From: an uncultured Actinomycetes bacterium
GTDB lineage: Bacteria > Actinomycetota > Acidimicrobiia > Acidimicrobiales > RAAP-2
Length of the DNA stretch: 14,952 bases
Direction: 5' to 3'
NCBI GenBank assembly: GCA_903826715.1
Contig: CAIKFN010000160.1
Location: forward strand, 1 to 14,952
Numbering within the stretch: position 1 is the stretch's first letter; every line of letters starts with the position of its first letter. The notes beneath the pieces are model-generated. The model was not told the origin of the DNA. It ran no database searches and saw only the letters and a list, made by a program, of their open reading frames with translations. The translations under genes were made by a program, and so were the position numbers. This document shows, one piece after another, positions 7,652 through 13,725 of this stretch.

Positions 7652-8652
7652 CGCTCAGCACTTCGAAAGAGCGAATGTAGCGACGACATTTCTTCGAGGC
7701 ACAGCTGTAGCCCCTCAATAACTCGTAAGTCGCTAGTAGCCGAGACCTCAACTTCAACACCAGTCGCATTAGCAATCAGTTCTGCGAAATCACTGAGTTG
7801 TGCGTGGCCACCCACCAAGACAAGTCCGTTTGAACTGACGTCTTGTGAAAGGTCTGGTGGTGCATCACCGAGACAGTCTTGAATCATTCGAACTGTTGTG
7901 GCGAGTACTTCTACTATTGCGTTGTTGATGACCGTGGCATCAACTTCAAGCTCAATAAGTTTACCTTGATCAACTGTTCGAGCAAGGATTCGCTGATTCA
8001 TTCCATGGCTGTAGCCAAGCGCAGAACCGAGATTGCACTTCAGCGTCTCTACTATCTCGGGTGAAGCAACAATTGAGTAATGCTGTCGAAGAGCTGTTGC
8101 GATGGCGAGATCTAAATCTGAACCACCAAGGCGACGTGAGCTTGAGCTAACTATGCCTCCTAGAGAAATAATCGATGCTTCTGACGCGCCACCACCAAGC
8201 ACAACCACTGCAGATCCCACAGGATCTTGGACAGGCATTCCAAGACCAATGGCGGCGGCGATTGGTGCTTCAACCATGCTCACCTCTCGTGCGCCTGCTT
8301 GAATTGCTGCTTGGCGTAATGCGCGTCGTTCAATTGGTGTTGCGAGTGTTGGCACGCTCATAACCACACGTGCCCGGCTGAGCTTTGAAAGTCCTGTTCG
8401 CCGAAAAAGACCAGAAATGAGTCGCGCGGTAACGTCAAAGTCAATTGTCGCCCCTTGAGCCAGAGGACGAAACGCGACTACGTGACGTGACGTGCGTGAC
8501 ACCGCATCTTTCGCGCCATAGCCAACTTCGACAACATCACCAGAATTTGTATCAATCGCCACGATTGTTGGTTCATTAAATAAAACACCACGTTCAGCGG
8601 TCGCTAGACGGGTAAACGACGTTCCTATATCGATTGCGACGTCTGAAGCCAT
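7648..8652 (-). CDS. Divergent MreB-like actin-fold protein
   Basis: A 334-residue member of the actin/Hsp70 ATPase fold, closest to MreB. Visible motifs are phosphate-1 (AIDIGTSFTRLA, Asp8), NEPTIVAID (26-34), RPLAQGATIDFDVT (62-75, compare RPLKDGVIADFDVT in MreB), VPTLATPIERRALRQAAIQAGAREV (101-124 region), VEAPIAAAIG (127-136), ISLGGIV (162-168) and the adenosine motif VLVGGHAQL. Length matches MreB. Several key residues differ. The phosphate-2 motif reads VVVLGGGASE, so the metal-contacting Asp of VVDIGGGTTE is Val151; the second Glu of IEEP is Ala129; the adenosine GGG is GGH. Nucleotide may still bind, but hydrolysis is probably impaired. No mreC or mreD is adjacent, so it is probably an accessory paralogue. 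The ATG at 8652 has no ribosome site; TAGCAT at 8661-8666 would give a nearly leaderless mRNA. Confidence 0.85.
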   Translation of the reverse strand: MASDVAIDIGTSFTRLATAERGVLFNEPTIVAIDTNSGDVVEVGYGAKDAVSRTSRHVVAFRPLAQGATIDFDVTARLISGLFRRTGLSKLSRARVVMSVPTLATPIERRALRQAAIQAGAREVSMVEAPIAAAIGLGMPVQDPVGSAVVVLGGGASEASIISLGGIVSSSSRRLGGSDLDLAIATALRQHYSIVASPEIVETLKCNLGSALGYSHGMNQRILARTVDQGKLIELEVDATVINNAIVEVLATTVRMIQDCLGDAPPDLSQDVSSNGLVLVGGHAQLSDFAELIANATGVEVEVSATSDLRVIEGLQLCLEEMSSLHSLFRSAER

Positions 8653-8660
8653 AGGTCACA

Positions 8661-8666
8661 ATGCTA
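8661..8666 (-). promoter_or_regulatory. Candidate -10 box for the MreB-like gene (near-leaderless)
   Basis: TAGCAT on the minus strand lies eight bases before the ATG at 8652 and fits TANNNT. No ribosome site is visible, so transcription would start at or almost at the ATG. No convincing -35 box is seen. It occupies the 50-base divergent gap shared with the zincin-like gene. Confidence 0.35.
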
Positions 8667-8690
8667 GGTCGCATTGGACACACTTCGCCC

Positions 8691-8696
8691 TAAATT
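8691..8696 (+). promoter_or_regulatory. Candidate -10 box for the zincin-like gene (leaderless)
   Basis: TAAATT lies six bases before the GTG at 8703, the spacing expected for an mRNA beginning at its start codon. No clear -35 box at 16-18 bases and no ribosome site are visible. Confidence 0.4.
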
Positions 8697-8702
8697 AGAG
8701 AA

Positions 8703-9830
8703 GTGAGTGATAATCCCCTTGAGGGCTTTGGCGGAATGTTCGGCGACATCTTCTCGATGCTTGGCCAACAGGGACCAAACGCGTGGTTCGACACCGCGAC
8801 ACAGCTCGCCTTAAACATTGCACGCGGACAAGACGGCGATCCAAATCCACTCCCTGCTGAACGACAGCGATTAGAAGAACTCAGTCCCCTCATTGGCCGT
8901 CACATTGACGCTCTTTTTGGTGTGCCCAGTGAGCCAGTTGTCACTGCACTAAACCGAACTGCACTGACACAGGCGGCACTTGCGCAGTGGCGTGGACACC
9001 TCGAACCGATTGTTACCAATCCCCCAACGCTTAGTTCTGAACTGGTTGCTGCAAATCCAATGATGGCTCAAATGACTCAAGCTCTTGGACCACTCTTTGC
9101 AGGATTTCAGATTGGCAGTGTTGCGGGTCACTTTTCTGAACGCGCGTGGTCCCTAGCAGTGCTACCGCTGCCGCGAGCAAACAATGATCGGTTACTCGTT
9201 GTAAATAACTTGAAGCAGTTCGCCGAAGACTGGAGTCTCGATCGCGATCAGGTCTACTGCTTCGCAATTGCCCAAGAGTTCATTGCTTCGTTAGTCCTCT
9301 CCCAGCCCGGTGTTGGTGACGCGTTGCGCGCACTGCTCATAGACACGGTGACAGAGTCGACGCAGGCTCAAGGTGACATTATGAGCAAGCTCACTTCAAT
9401 AATTAACCCTGAAGACATGGCTTCAATGATGGGCAACCCAGAAGCACTTCTCGACGGAATTGAAATGCCCGCCGAAACTGTTGCCAACCGGGCAATCAAT
9501 GCAGCAACCAGTGTGCTCAGTGCATTCTTTGTCGCCGCAGCAGACGAGATCACCGAAGTCATCATGGGCCCGCACGCCCCACTCACCGAGGCGTACAAAA
9601 GGCATCGTCGAAGCGATGCGCGAGGAGAAGATGCAGCGGCAGCGCTCTTTGGTATTTCAACGCAAGGGCCACACCACGAAAAAGCGGCGGAGTTTGTTGC
9701 AACGATTCAACGCGAATATTCACTCAAGGTATTTGACGCACTTCTTCGCGTTGATGGACTTCCATCAGCAGCTGAACTTGATGAACCACTTGCGTGGTAC
9801 GAGCGAGTTACAAACTCGCCGTTGGCTTAA
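8703..9830 (+). CDS. Zincin_2 (DUF2342) family protein, zinc site apparently lost
   Basis: A 375-residue protein matching the actinobacterial family annotated as zinc-dependent metalloprotease or putative hydrolase (PF10103 / TIGR03624 type; Rv3195 in M. tuberculosis). Family-like stretches are LNRTALTQAALAQWRGHLEPI (about 83-103), IGSVAGHFSERAW (137-149), RLLVVNNLKQFAEDWSLD (163-180) and the C-terminal block AAEFVATIQREYSLKVFDALLRVDGLPSAAELDEPLAWYERV in pieces (328-369). Where relatives are recalled to carry an HExxH-type zinc motif followed by VPWL, this protein reads QEFIA (191-195) and then LSQPG. The Glu remains but both His are gone, so it may be a pseudoprotease. The N-terminus (1-20) is Gly/Phe/Met-rich and flexible. 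GTG start; likely leaderless. The 3' end shares TTAA with the convergent small gene. Family assignment is firm; loss of activity is inferred. Confidence 0.82.
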   Translation: MSDNPLEGFGGMFGDIFSMLGQQGPNAWFDTATQLALNIARGQDGDPNPLPAERQRLEELSPLIGRHIDALFGVPSEPVVTALNRTALTQAALAQWRGHLEPIVTNPPTLSSELVAANPMMAQMTQALGPLFAGFQIGSVAGHFSERAWSLAVLPLPRANNDRLLVVNNLKQFAEDWSLDRDQVYCFAIAQEFIASLVLSQPGVGDALRALLIDTVTESTQAQGDIMSKLTSIINPEDMASMMGNPEALLDGIEMPAETVANRAINAATSVLSAFFVAAADEITEVIMGPHAPLTEAYKRHRRSDARGEDAAAALFGISTQGPHHEKAAEFVATIQREYSLKVFDALLRVDGLPSAAELDEPLAWYERVTNSPLA

Positions 9831-10105
9831 GCCTCTTCTTCGTACCCGAGGTTCCACTCAACAAGCAGATTCTCACGCTCTGCGTCGCGGTTTACGCGCT
9901 CGCGGTTACGGCGGAACTGTGGGTCATGTGGAGGAAGAAAACGAAGACGTGCGTCGATGCGATCTACGAAAGCTTGAATCTGCTCTTCGTCACCAAACAC
10001 CATGCGGCACTCCCAGTGAGGGGCAATTGGTCCTAGGTAGATCACCTGGACGTGACCAACTGGGTCTACGGCTTCTACTGTATCGGCGGCAGGAATCTGA
10101 CTCAC
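9827..10105 (-). CDS. Small conserved-looking hypothetical protein (92 aa)
   Basis: I do not recognise a family. The protein is soluble and mixed in charge. The N-terminal half looks like a small alpha/beta fold (about residues 18-50: VQVIYLGPIAPHWECRMVFGD, then a helix QIQAFVDRIDARLRFLPP). The C-terminal third is highly charged and helical (DPQFRRNRERVNRDAERE), ending in an acidic tail. It is accepted as real because a strong AAGGAG ribosome site (10110-10115) precedes the GTG at 10105, a TAGAAT -10 box lies further upstream, and its stop overlaps that of the convergent gene in the same TTAA fashion seen elsewhere in this window. There is no membrane segment or signal peptide. Confidence 0.7.
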   Translation of the reverse strand: MSQIPAADTVEAVDPVGHVQVIYLGPIAPHWECRMVFGDEEQIQAFVDRIDARLRFLPPHDPQFRRNRERVNRDAERENLLVEWNLGYEEEA

Positions 10106-10137
10106 GATGCTCCTTTTAAGTGAACTGCTGGATAACC

Positions 10138-10143
10138 ATTCTA
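10138..10143 (-). promoter_or_regulatory. Candidate -10 box for the 92-aa protein gene
   Basis: TAGAAT on the minus strand, the same hexamer as in the tRNA-fMet promoter, would start transcription near 10131. That gives a leader of about 26 bases containing the AAGGAG site. The -35 region is weak (TTAGAA near 10162-10167). Confidence 0.4.
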
Positions 10144-10248
10144 CTGACTTAATCCAAGTTCTTCTAAAGAGATTGAATTAGGCCTAAATACACTAAATGA
10201 AGTGACGTAAGTAACGGTTTAAATGGGTTTACTTGACTTTTCTACCCG

Positions 10249-10254
10249 TAATTT
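10249..10254 (+). promoter_or_regulatory. Candidate -10 box for the first whiB gene (leaderless)
   Basis: TAATTT ends six bases before the ATG at 10261, the spacing expected if transcription starts on the start codon itself. This favours the ATG over the GTG at 10255. A TTGACT at 10233-10238 is only ten bases from this box and so is not a normal -35. The rest of the gap 10106-10248 shows no other clear signal. Confidence 0.4.
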
Positions 10255-10260
10255 GTGGTT

Positions 10261-10515
10261 ATGACACGTAAGCAACTTTCACTTAATACTGAGTGGATGC
10301 GCCTTGGTAAATGTCGCGATTATCCAAGTGACTTCTTCTTCCCCCAAGAAGGACGGGGCGTAATTGCTTGCCAGCGTATATGTGAGCAATGCTTCGTAAA
10401 AGTTGAGTGCCTGGAATACGCCATTGAAATGAACGCAGACCACGGAATTTGGGGTGGCAAAAGCGAGCGTGAACGGCGCAAGCTCGGAAGGGCGCAGCGC
10501 AGCCTGAGCGCCTAG
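10261..10515 (+). CDS. WhiB-family iron-sulfur transcriptional regulator
   Basis: An 84-residue WhiB-like protein. Four cysteines (Cys18, Cys41, Cys44 and Cys50; pattern C-x22-CxxC-x5-C) are placed to hold a [4Fe-4S] cluster. The turn GIWGG (62-66) and the basic tail SERERRKLGRAQR, which contacts DNA, follow. A further cysteine (Cys37, in VIACQRIC) is not part of the usual set. WhiB proteins typically act with the principal sigma factor and sense redox state or nitric oxide. The subfamily is unclear. The start is set at the ATG because TAATTT ends six bases before it; a GTG two codons upstream (10255) is the alternative. The formiminotransferase gene begins 16 bases after its stop, so the two may be co-transcribed. 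Confidence 0.93.
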   Translation: MTRKQLSLNTEWMRLGKCRDYPSDFFFPQEGRGVIACQRICEQCFVKVECLEYAIEMNADHGIWGGKSERERRKLGRAQRSLSA

Positions 10516-10531
10516 GTAACCTGAACACATT

Positions 10532-11335
10532 GTGTTCGAGTGCGTCATAAATATCTCTGAAGGTACCAACGTCGAGGTGCTCAACGACCTCGCCAGTAGC
10601 GCTGGTGTATCACTACGTGATGTTCATAGTGACTCAATTCACAATCGCTCAGTATTCACGCTTATCAATAACGCAGATCAGCTGCTGTATGACGTTAAGC
10701 ATTTCATAACCGCGTGTTACCAATGCTTGACACTTATAGACCACCAAGGTGTTCACCCTCGCTTCGGAGTGGTTGATGTAGTTCCATTTGTCGCACTTGA
10801 TGGTGAAGATGTTGCCAAGGCCGTATCTATGCGTGATGAAACTGCCCAGTGGCTAAGTGAAGCATTCACAGTGCCGGTATTTCTGTATGGTGCAACTCGC
10901 TCGTTACCGGAGATACGAAAGTCTGCTTTTAAAGGCCTTGAGCCTGACTTCGGGCCACCAACTCCCCATCCACTATTTGGAGCCGTCGCCATGGGGCAGA
11001 GGCCTGTGCTGCTCGCGTGGAACATTTGCCTTAGTGGCTGCACTCTCGAGCGGGCACAACAAATCGCGACAAACGTCAGAACTCTAGAGGTGAGAACTCT
11101 GGCGTTTGTTGTTGGTGAGCACGTCCAGGTGAGTTGCAATCTCATTGCACTAGACGTTGTAAAACCGTCGGAAGTTTTTGATCGAGTTGCAATGCAACTA
11201 GAGGGATTAGAAACTATTCACCATTGTGAATTAGTTGGGCTATGTCCTAGTTCAGTAGTTTCTAGTGAAGATCCGAGTCGCTTAGAGCAACTTGGCCTTA
11301 GTCACGAAGCGACTATTGAAGTTCGCTGTAAATAA
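10532..11335 (+). CDS. Glutamate formiminotransferase (FTCD N-terminal-type, single domain)
   Basis: Predicted to move the formimino group between formiminoglutamate and tetrahydrofolate, linking histidine breakdown to one-carbon metabolism (EC 2.1.2.5). Family motifs run in order: FECVINISEG (2-11), VHSDSIHNRSV (31-41), IDHQGVHPRFGVVDVVPFV (69-87), VPVFLYG (near 114-120), PDFGPPTPHPLFGAVAMGQRP in two parts, LLAWNICL, VQVSCNLIALD and ELVGLCP. The His of HPRFG (His75) probably corresponds to the catalytic His of the mammalian enzyme. At 267 residues it is shorter than the usual formiminotransferase domain of about 300-325, and there is no cyclodeaminase domain. GTG start; only a weak AGG upstream. 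It follows a whiB gene closely and its stop directly abuts that of the convergent whiB2-like gene. No hut genes are nearby, so the substrate is inferred from family alone. Confidence 0.87.
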   Translation: MFECVINISEGTNVEVLNDLASSAGVSLRDVHSDSIHNRSVFTLINNADQLLYDVKHFITACYQCLTLIDHQGVHPRFGVVDVVPFVALDGEDVAKAVSMRDETAQWLSEAFTVPVFLYGATRSLPEIRKSAFKGLEPDFGPPTPHPLFGAVAMGQRPVLLAWNICLSGCTLERAQQIATNVRTLEVRTLAFVVGEHVQVSCNLIALDVVKPSEVFDRVAMQLEGLETIHHCELVGLCPSSVVSSEDPSRLEQLGLSHEATIEVRCK

Positions 11336-11611
11336 TCAGCCTGCTTGAGCGCGGCGCTCAATTGCACGTGCACGGCGAAGGCGACGACGTTCGCGCTCTG
11401 ACATTCCGCCCCAGATGCCGAACTTCTCACCATTGTCGAGTGCGTATTCAAGGCAGTCATCTTTTACAACACAACCACGGCACACTTCTTTTGCTTCACG
11501 GGTAGATGCACCGCGTTCTGGGAAGAACAAGTCTGGGTCAACGCCCATGCAGTTCGCACGAGACTGCCAACCACGATCTTCCATACCGCTCATGATGTCT
11601 ACTATTTCCAT
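11336..11611 (-). CDS. WhiB2/WhmD-like iron-sulfur regulator
   Basis: A 91-residue WhiB protein with Cys21, Cys44, Cys47 and Cys53 (C-x22-CxxC-x5-C), the GIWGG turn (65-69) and an arginine-rich tail (SERERRRLRRARAIERR). WQSRANC, DLFFPERGASTREAKEVC and DDCLEYALDNGEKFGIWGG are close to what I recall of WhiB2/WhmD, which in mycobacteria and Streptomyces controls septation and cell division. The start ATG at 11611 has a clear GAGGAG six bases upstream (11618-11623). A 14-base palindrome lies 33 bases upstream of the ATG and is a candidate operator. It converges on the formiminotransferase gene with no intergenic base. The WhiB family is certain; the WhiB2 subtype is likely. Confidence 0.93.
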   Translation of the reverse strand: MEIVDIMSGMEDRGWQSRANCMGVDPDLFFPERGASTREAKEVCRGCVVKDDCLEYALDNGEKFGIWGGMSERERRRLRRARAIERRAQAG

Positions 11612-11644
11612 GAATTGCTCCTCGAATTTGTAACGTACGCCACT

Positions 11645-11658
11645 GTTGTAATTACAAC
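11645..11658. promoter_or_regulatory. 14-bp perfect palindrome upstream of the whiB2-like gene
   Basis: GTTGTAATTACAAC is its own reverse complement over all 14 bases. It lies in the 119-base gap between the whiB2-like start and the VWA gene end, where a -35 box or operator would be expected; a TACGTT hexamer at 11632-11637 could be the -10. A dimeric regulator could bind here. No strong terminator for the VWA transcript was found: only an AT-rich imperfect repeat near 11715-11730. Confidence 0.45.
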
Positions 11659-11730
11659 GATGTCATTGTTACTGGGTTTTGGGAGAATTGCAAATCAGAA
11701 TTAAGAAATCCCTGATAAAAGGCTATTTTA

Positions 11731-13725
11731 CTAACCTGCTCGGCGGTTCCTAACGAAGTCATCGAGAGCATAAGAGCCAAGCTCATCGACGGAGGTATAG
11801 AACGTCCTGCCCCCATTTACCTTTGAGATCTGCTCGACAAATGGGAATTGGCTGCGCTCAATATCGAGCGCAAAGGTGTTTATAACAATGCCGGCTTTCG
11901 TGCAGCGCAGCACCTCAGCCATCGTCTTTTGCAAGGTTTCGTGCACCGGAGGCCACGAGAAAAATGGTTCCCCATTTTCCATTAAGTGAGCTGTTGGCTC
12001 TCCGTCGGTCACGACAACAATCTGCCTCTCACCCTTCTCGTTTCGCATCAAGTGTCGGCTCAGCGCCAAGGCGTGCTGCAGGTTTGTTCCGTACGCATAG
12101 TCAATTGTGAGTGCAGGGATGTCTTCAATTTTTAGTTCACTAGCCATCTCACCAAAACCCACTACCGCACAGAAGTCACGTGGGTACTTTGAACGAATTA
12201 GTTGCGTGAGTGCAAGGACCATCTTCTTAGCGGGCACGAGATTGCCTCGCATGGCCATAGAGAGTGAGAGGTCAATGGCAAAGACCGTGGCAGCTTTTTT
12301 AGTCGATTCAAATTCTTCTACTTCAAAGTCGTCATGGTGCAATTTCACTGGAGTCCCAGGGCCTTGGCGGAAAATAGCATTGCGTAGAGTCTTCGACAGG
12401 TTGAGCGATAAGGGCTCGCCTGGCTCCCAAGGCTTAGACGTTTCTTCACGATCACCGCCTCGAGAGACAGTCGCCTCGCGGTGAGCTCCAAGAGTTGGAG
12501 AATCTTTTAACTGGGCGAAGAGGTCTTTCAAGGCTTGCTGGCCAATCTGGCGCACACCTTTTGCGGTGAGTTCCATTTTCTTTCCACTACGGTCAATAAA
12601 TCCTTTGTCTTTAAGGCCCTTCAGCGCCTTTTGAAGGCGCTGAACGTGACGGGCTGCGTCGTCGCCAAGGTTTCGACGAACTGACTCCACATCGACTTCT
12701 GGCAGTCCTTGAGCAGGGTTCGATTGACTCAGGAAATCTTCTAAACCACGAAGCTCACCGAGCTGCTCTGCGGCTGATGCGGCGTCAGCGAATGAGGAGC
12801 CATTTTCCCCGCGCATGCGATGTGCTCGATTCCAGTCAATGTCGGGAGTTGCTTGGCGCAAGTTTGAAACAAGTCGGTTCATGGAGAAGTTCAGATCCAT
12901 GTCCTCCATCATTTGGGCAAACATGGCGCGAAGTTCCGCCTGTTGCTCACCAGAGAGTGAATTAAACATTGCTTCAGCAGCAGCAGCTCGTTCTGCCATT
13001 GCACGAATGACGTCTTCAAGTGTCTCGGCACCAGGAAAAAAGTCACCAAACTTTTCCATAAATGATTCGAAAGATGGATCAAGCGGCTCTCCAGCGCGGT
13101 CTTGCTCAATCATCTTTGAGAGTGCGTCCATCATCTCTCTCGTTCGAGCAAGTTGTTCTGGGTCAAGATTGCCCATCATCTCTTTACTCTGCTCAAAGTA
13201 CGTATTTAGAACATCTTCTTTGAGCTCGTTCATGAGCTGTTCAAACTGTTCACGAGCTTCACTAGAGACAAAGTCGTAATTCTGATAATTACCGAGCCGC
13301 TCAGAGAGTTTGTCGCTCATGAGGTCTTGCTGCATCTTTTTCTGCTCTACGAGGTCTCGCGTAACTTCTTTACGACGCTCATCATCGGAGGCCTCGGCTT
13401 CTGACAGAAGTTCTTCAAGTTCATCACCTTCAATTGACTCAATCTCATCGAGCCAGTCGCGATAACGCTGCATCTCACCGTCCGGATCTGCTTGCTCTTC
13501 AAGTTCACGGCGCTTCTGGCGAGTTCGTTCTAGGAGTTCACGAAGACCTTGTACACGCTCGCCATCTTTTGTCTCAAAACCACTGCGCAGCAGCCGTTCC
13601 ATGGCTTCTTCTAGGTCGCCATTTTCCATGAAGTCGTCGGCGAGAAGACGAAGTAACTCATCGGAATCGAGGTCGTCAAAGTCATCGTCATCACCAAAGC
13701 GACGAAAACCGTAACGAACTGCCAC
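11731..13725 (-). CDS. VWA-domain protein, partner of MoxR/ChlI-type ATPase (Rv0959-like)
   Basis: A 664-residue cytoplasmic protein. The first 450 residues are very acidic and helical (GDDDDFDDLDSDELLRLL at 11-28, then long Glu/Gln/Met-rich segments), likely coiled. The C-terminus (about 478-664) is a von Willebrand A domain with a complete metal site (MIDAS): DLSLS (Asp485, Ser487, Ser489), Thr547 in YGTNL, and Asp574 in VVTDGEP. Length and layout match mycobacterial Rv0959. In AAA/VWA pairs the VWA protein is thought to recruit substrate or adaptor for the ring ATPase, as ChlD does for ChlI. The GTG start overlaps the ATPase stop by one base (TAGTG), so translation is coupled. No signal peptide. 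Confidence 0.92.
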   Translation of the reverse strand: MAVRYGFRRFGDDDDFDDLDSDELLRLLADDFMENGDLEEAMERLLRSGFETKDGERVQGLRELLERTRQKRRELEEQADPDGEMQRYRDWLDEIESIEGDELEELLSEAEASDDERRKEVTRDLVEQKKMQQDLMSDKLSERLGNYQNYDFVSSEAREQFEQLMNELKEDVLNTYFEQSKEMMGNLDPEQLARTREMMDALSKMIEQDRAGEPLDPSFESFMEKFGDFFPGAETLEDVIRAMAERAAAAEAMFNSLSGEQQAELRAMFAQMMEDMDLNFSMNRLVSNLRQATPDIDWNRAHRMRGENGSSFADAASAAEQLGELRGLEDFLSQSNPAQGLPEVDVESVRRNLGDDAARHVQRLQKALKGLKDKGFIDRSGKKMELTAKGVRQIGQQALKDLFAQLKDSPTLGAHREATVSRGGDREETSKPWEPGEPLSLNLSKTLRNAIFRQGPGTPVKLHHDDFEVEEFESTKKAATVFAIDLSLSMAMRGNLVPAKKMVLALTQLIRSKYPRDFCAVVGFGEMASELKIEDIPALTIDYAYGTNLQHALALSRHLMRNEKGERQIVVVTDGEPTAHLMENGEPFFSWPPVHETLQKTMAEVLRCTKAGIVINTFALDIERSQFPFVEQISKVNGGRTFYTSVDELGSYALDDFVRNRRAG

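Noticed and set aside
9460..10119. 219-codon plus-strand frame spanning the end of the zincin-like gene and the 92-aa gene
   Set aside because: It overlaps a clear family member in another frame and runs antisense to a gene with a strong ribosome site; its Arg/Gln-rich translation resembles no protein.
10233..10238. TTGACT as a -35 box for the first whiB gene
   Set aside because: Only ten bases separate it from the TAATTT box; a normal promoter needs about 16-18.
11715..11730. AT-rich inverted repeat after the VWA gene as terminator
   Set aside because: The stem is about five A:T pairs with no G:C core, too weak for a terminator call.
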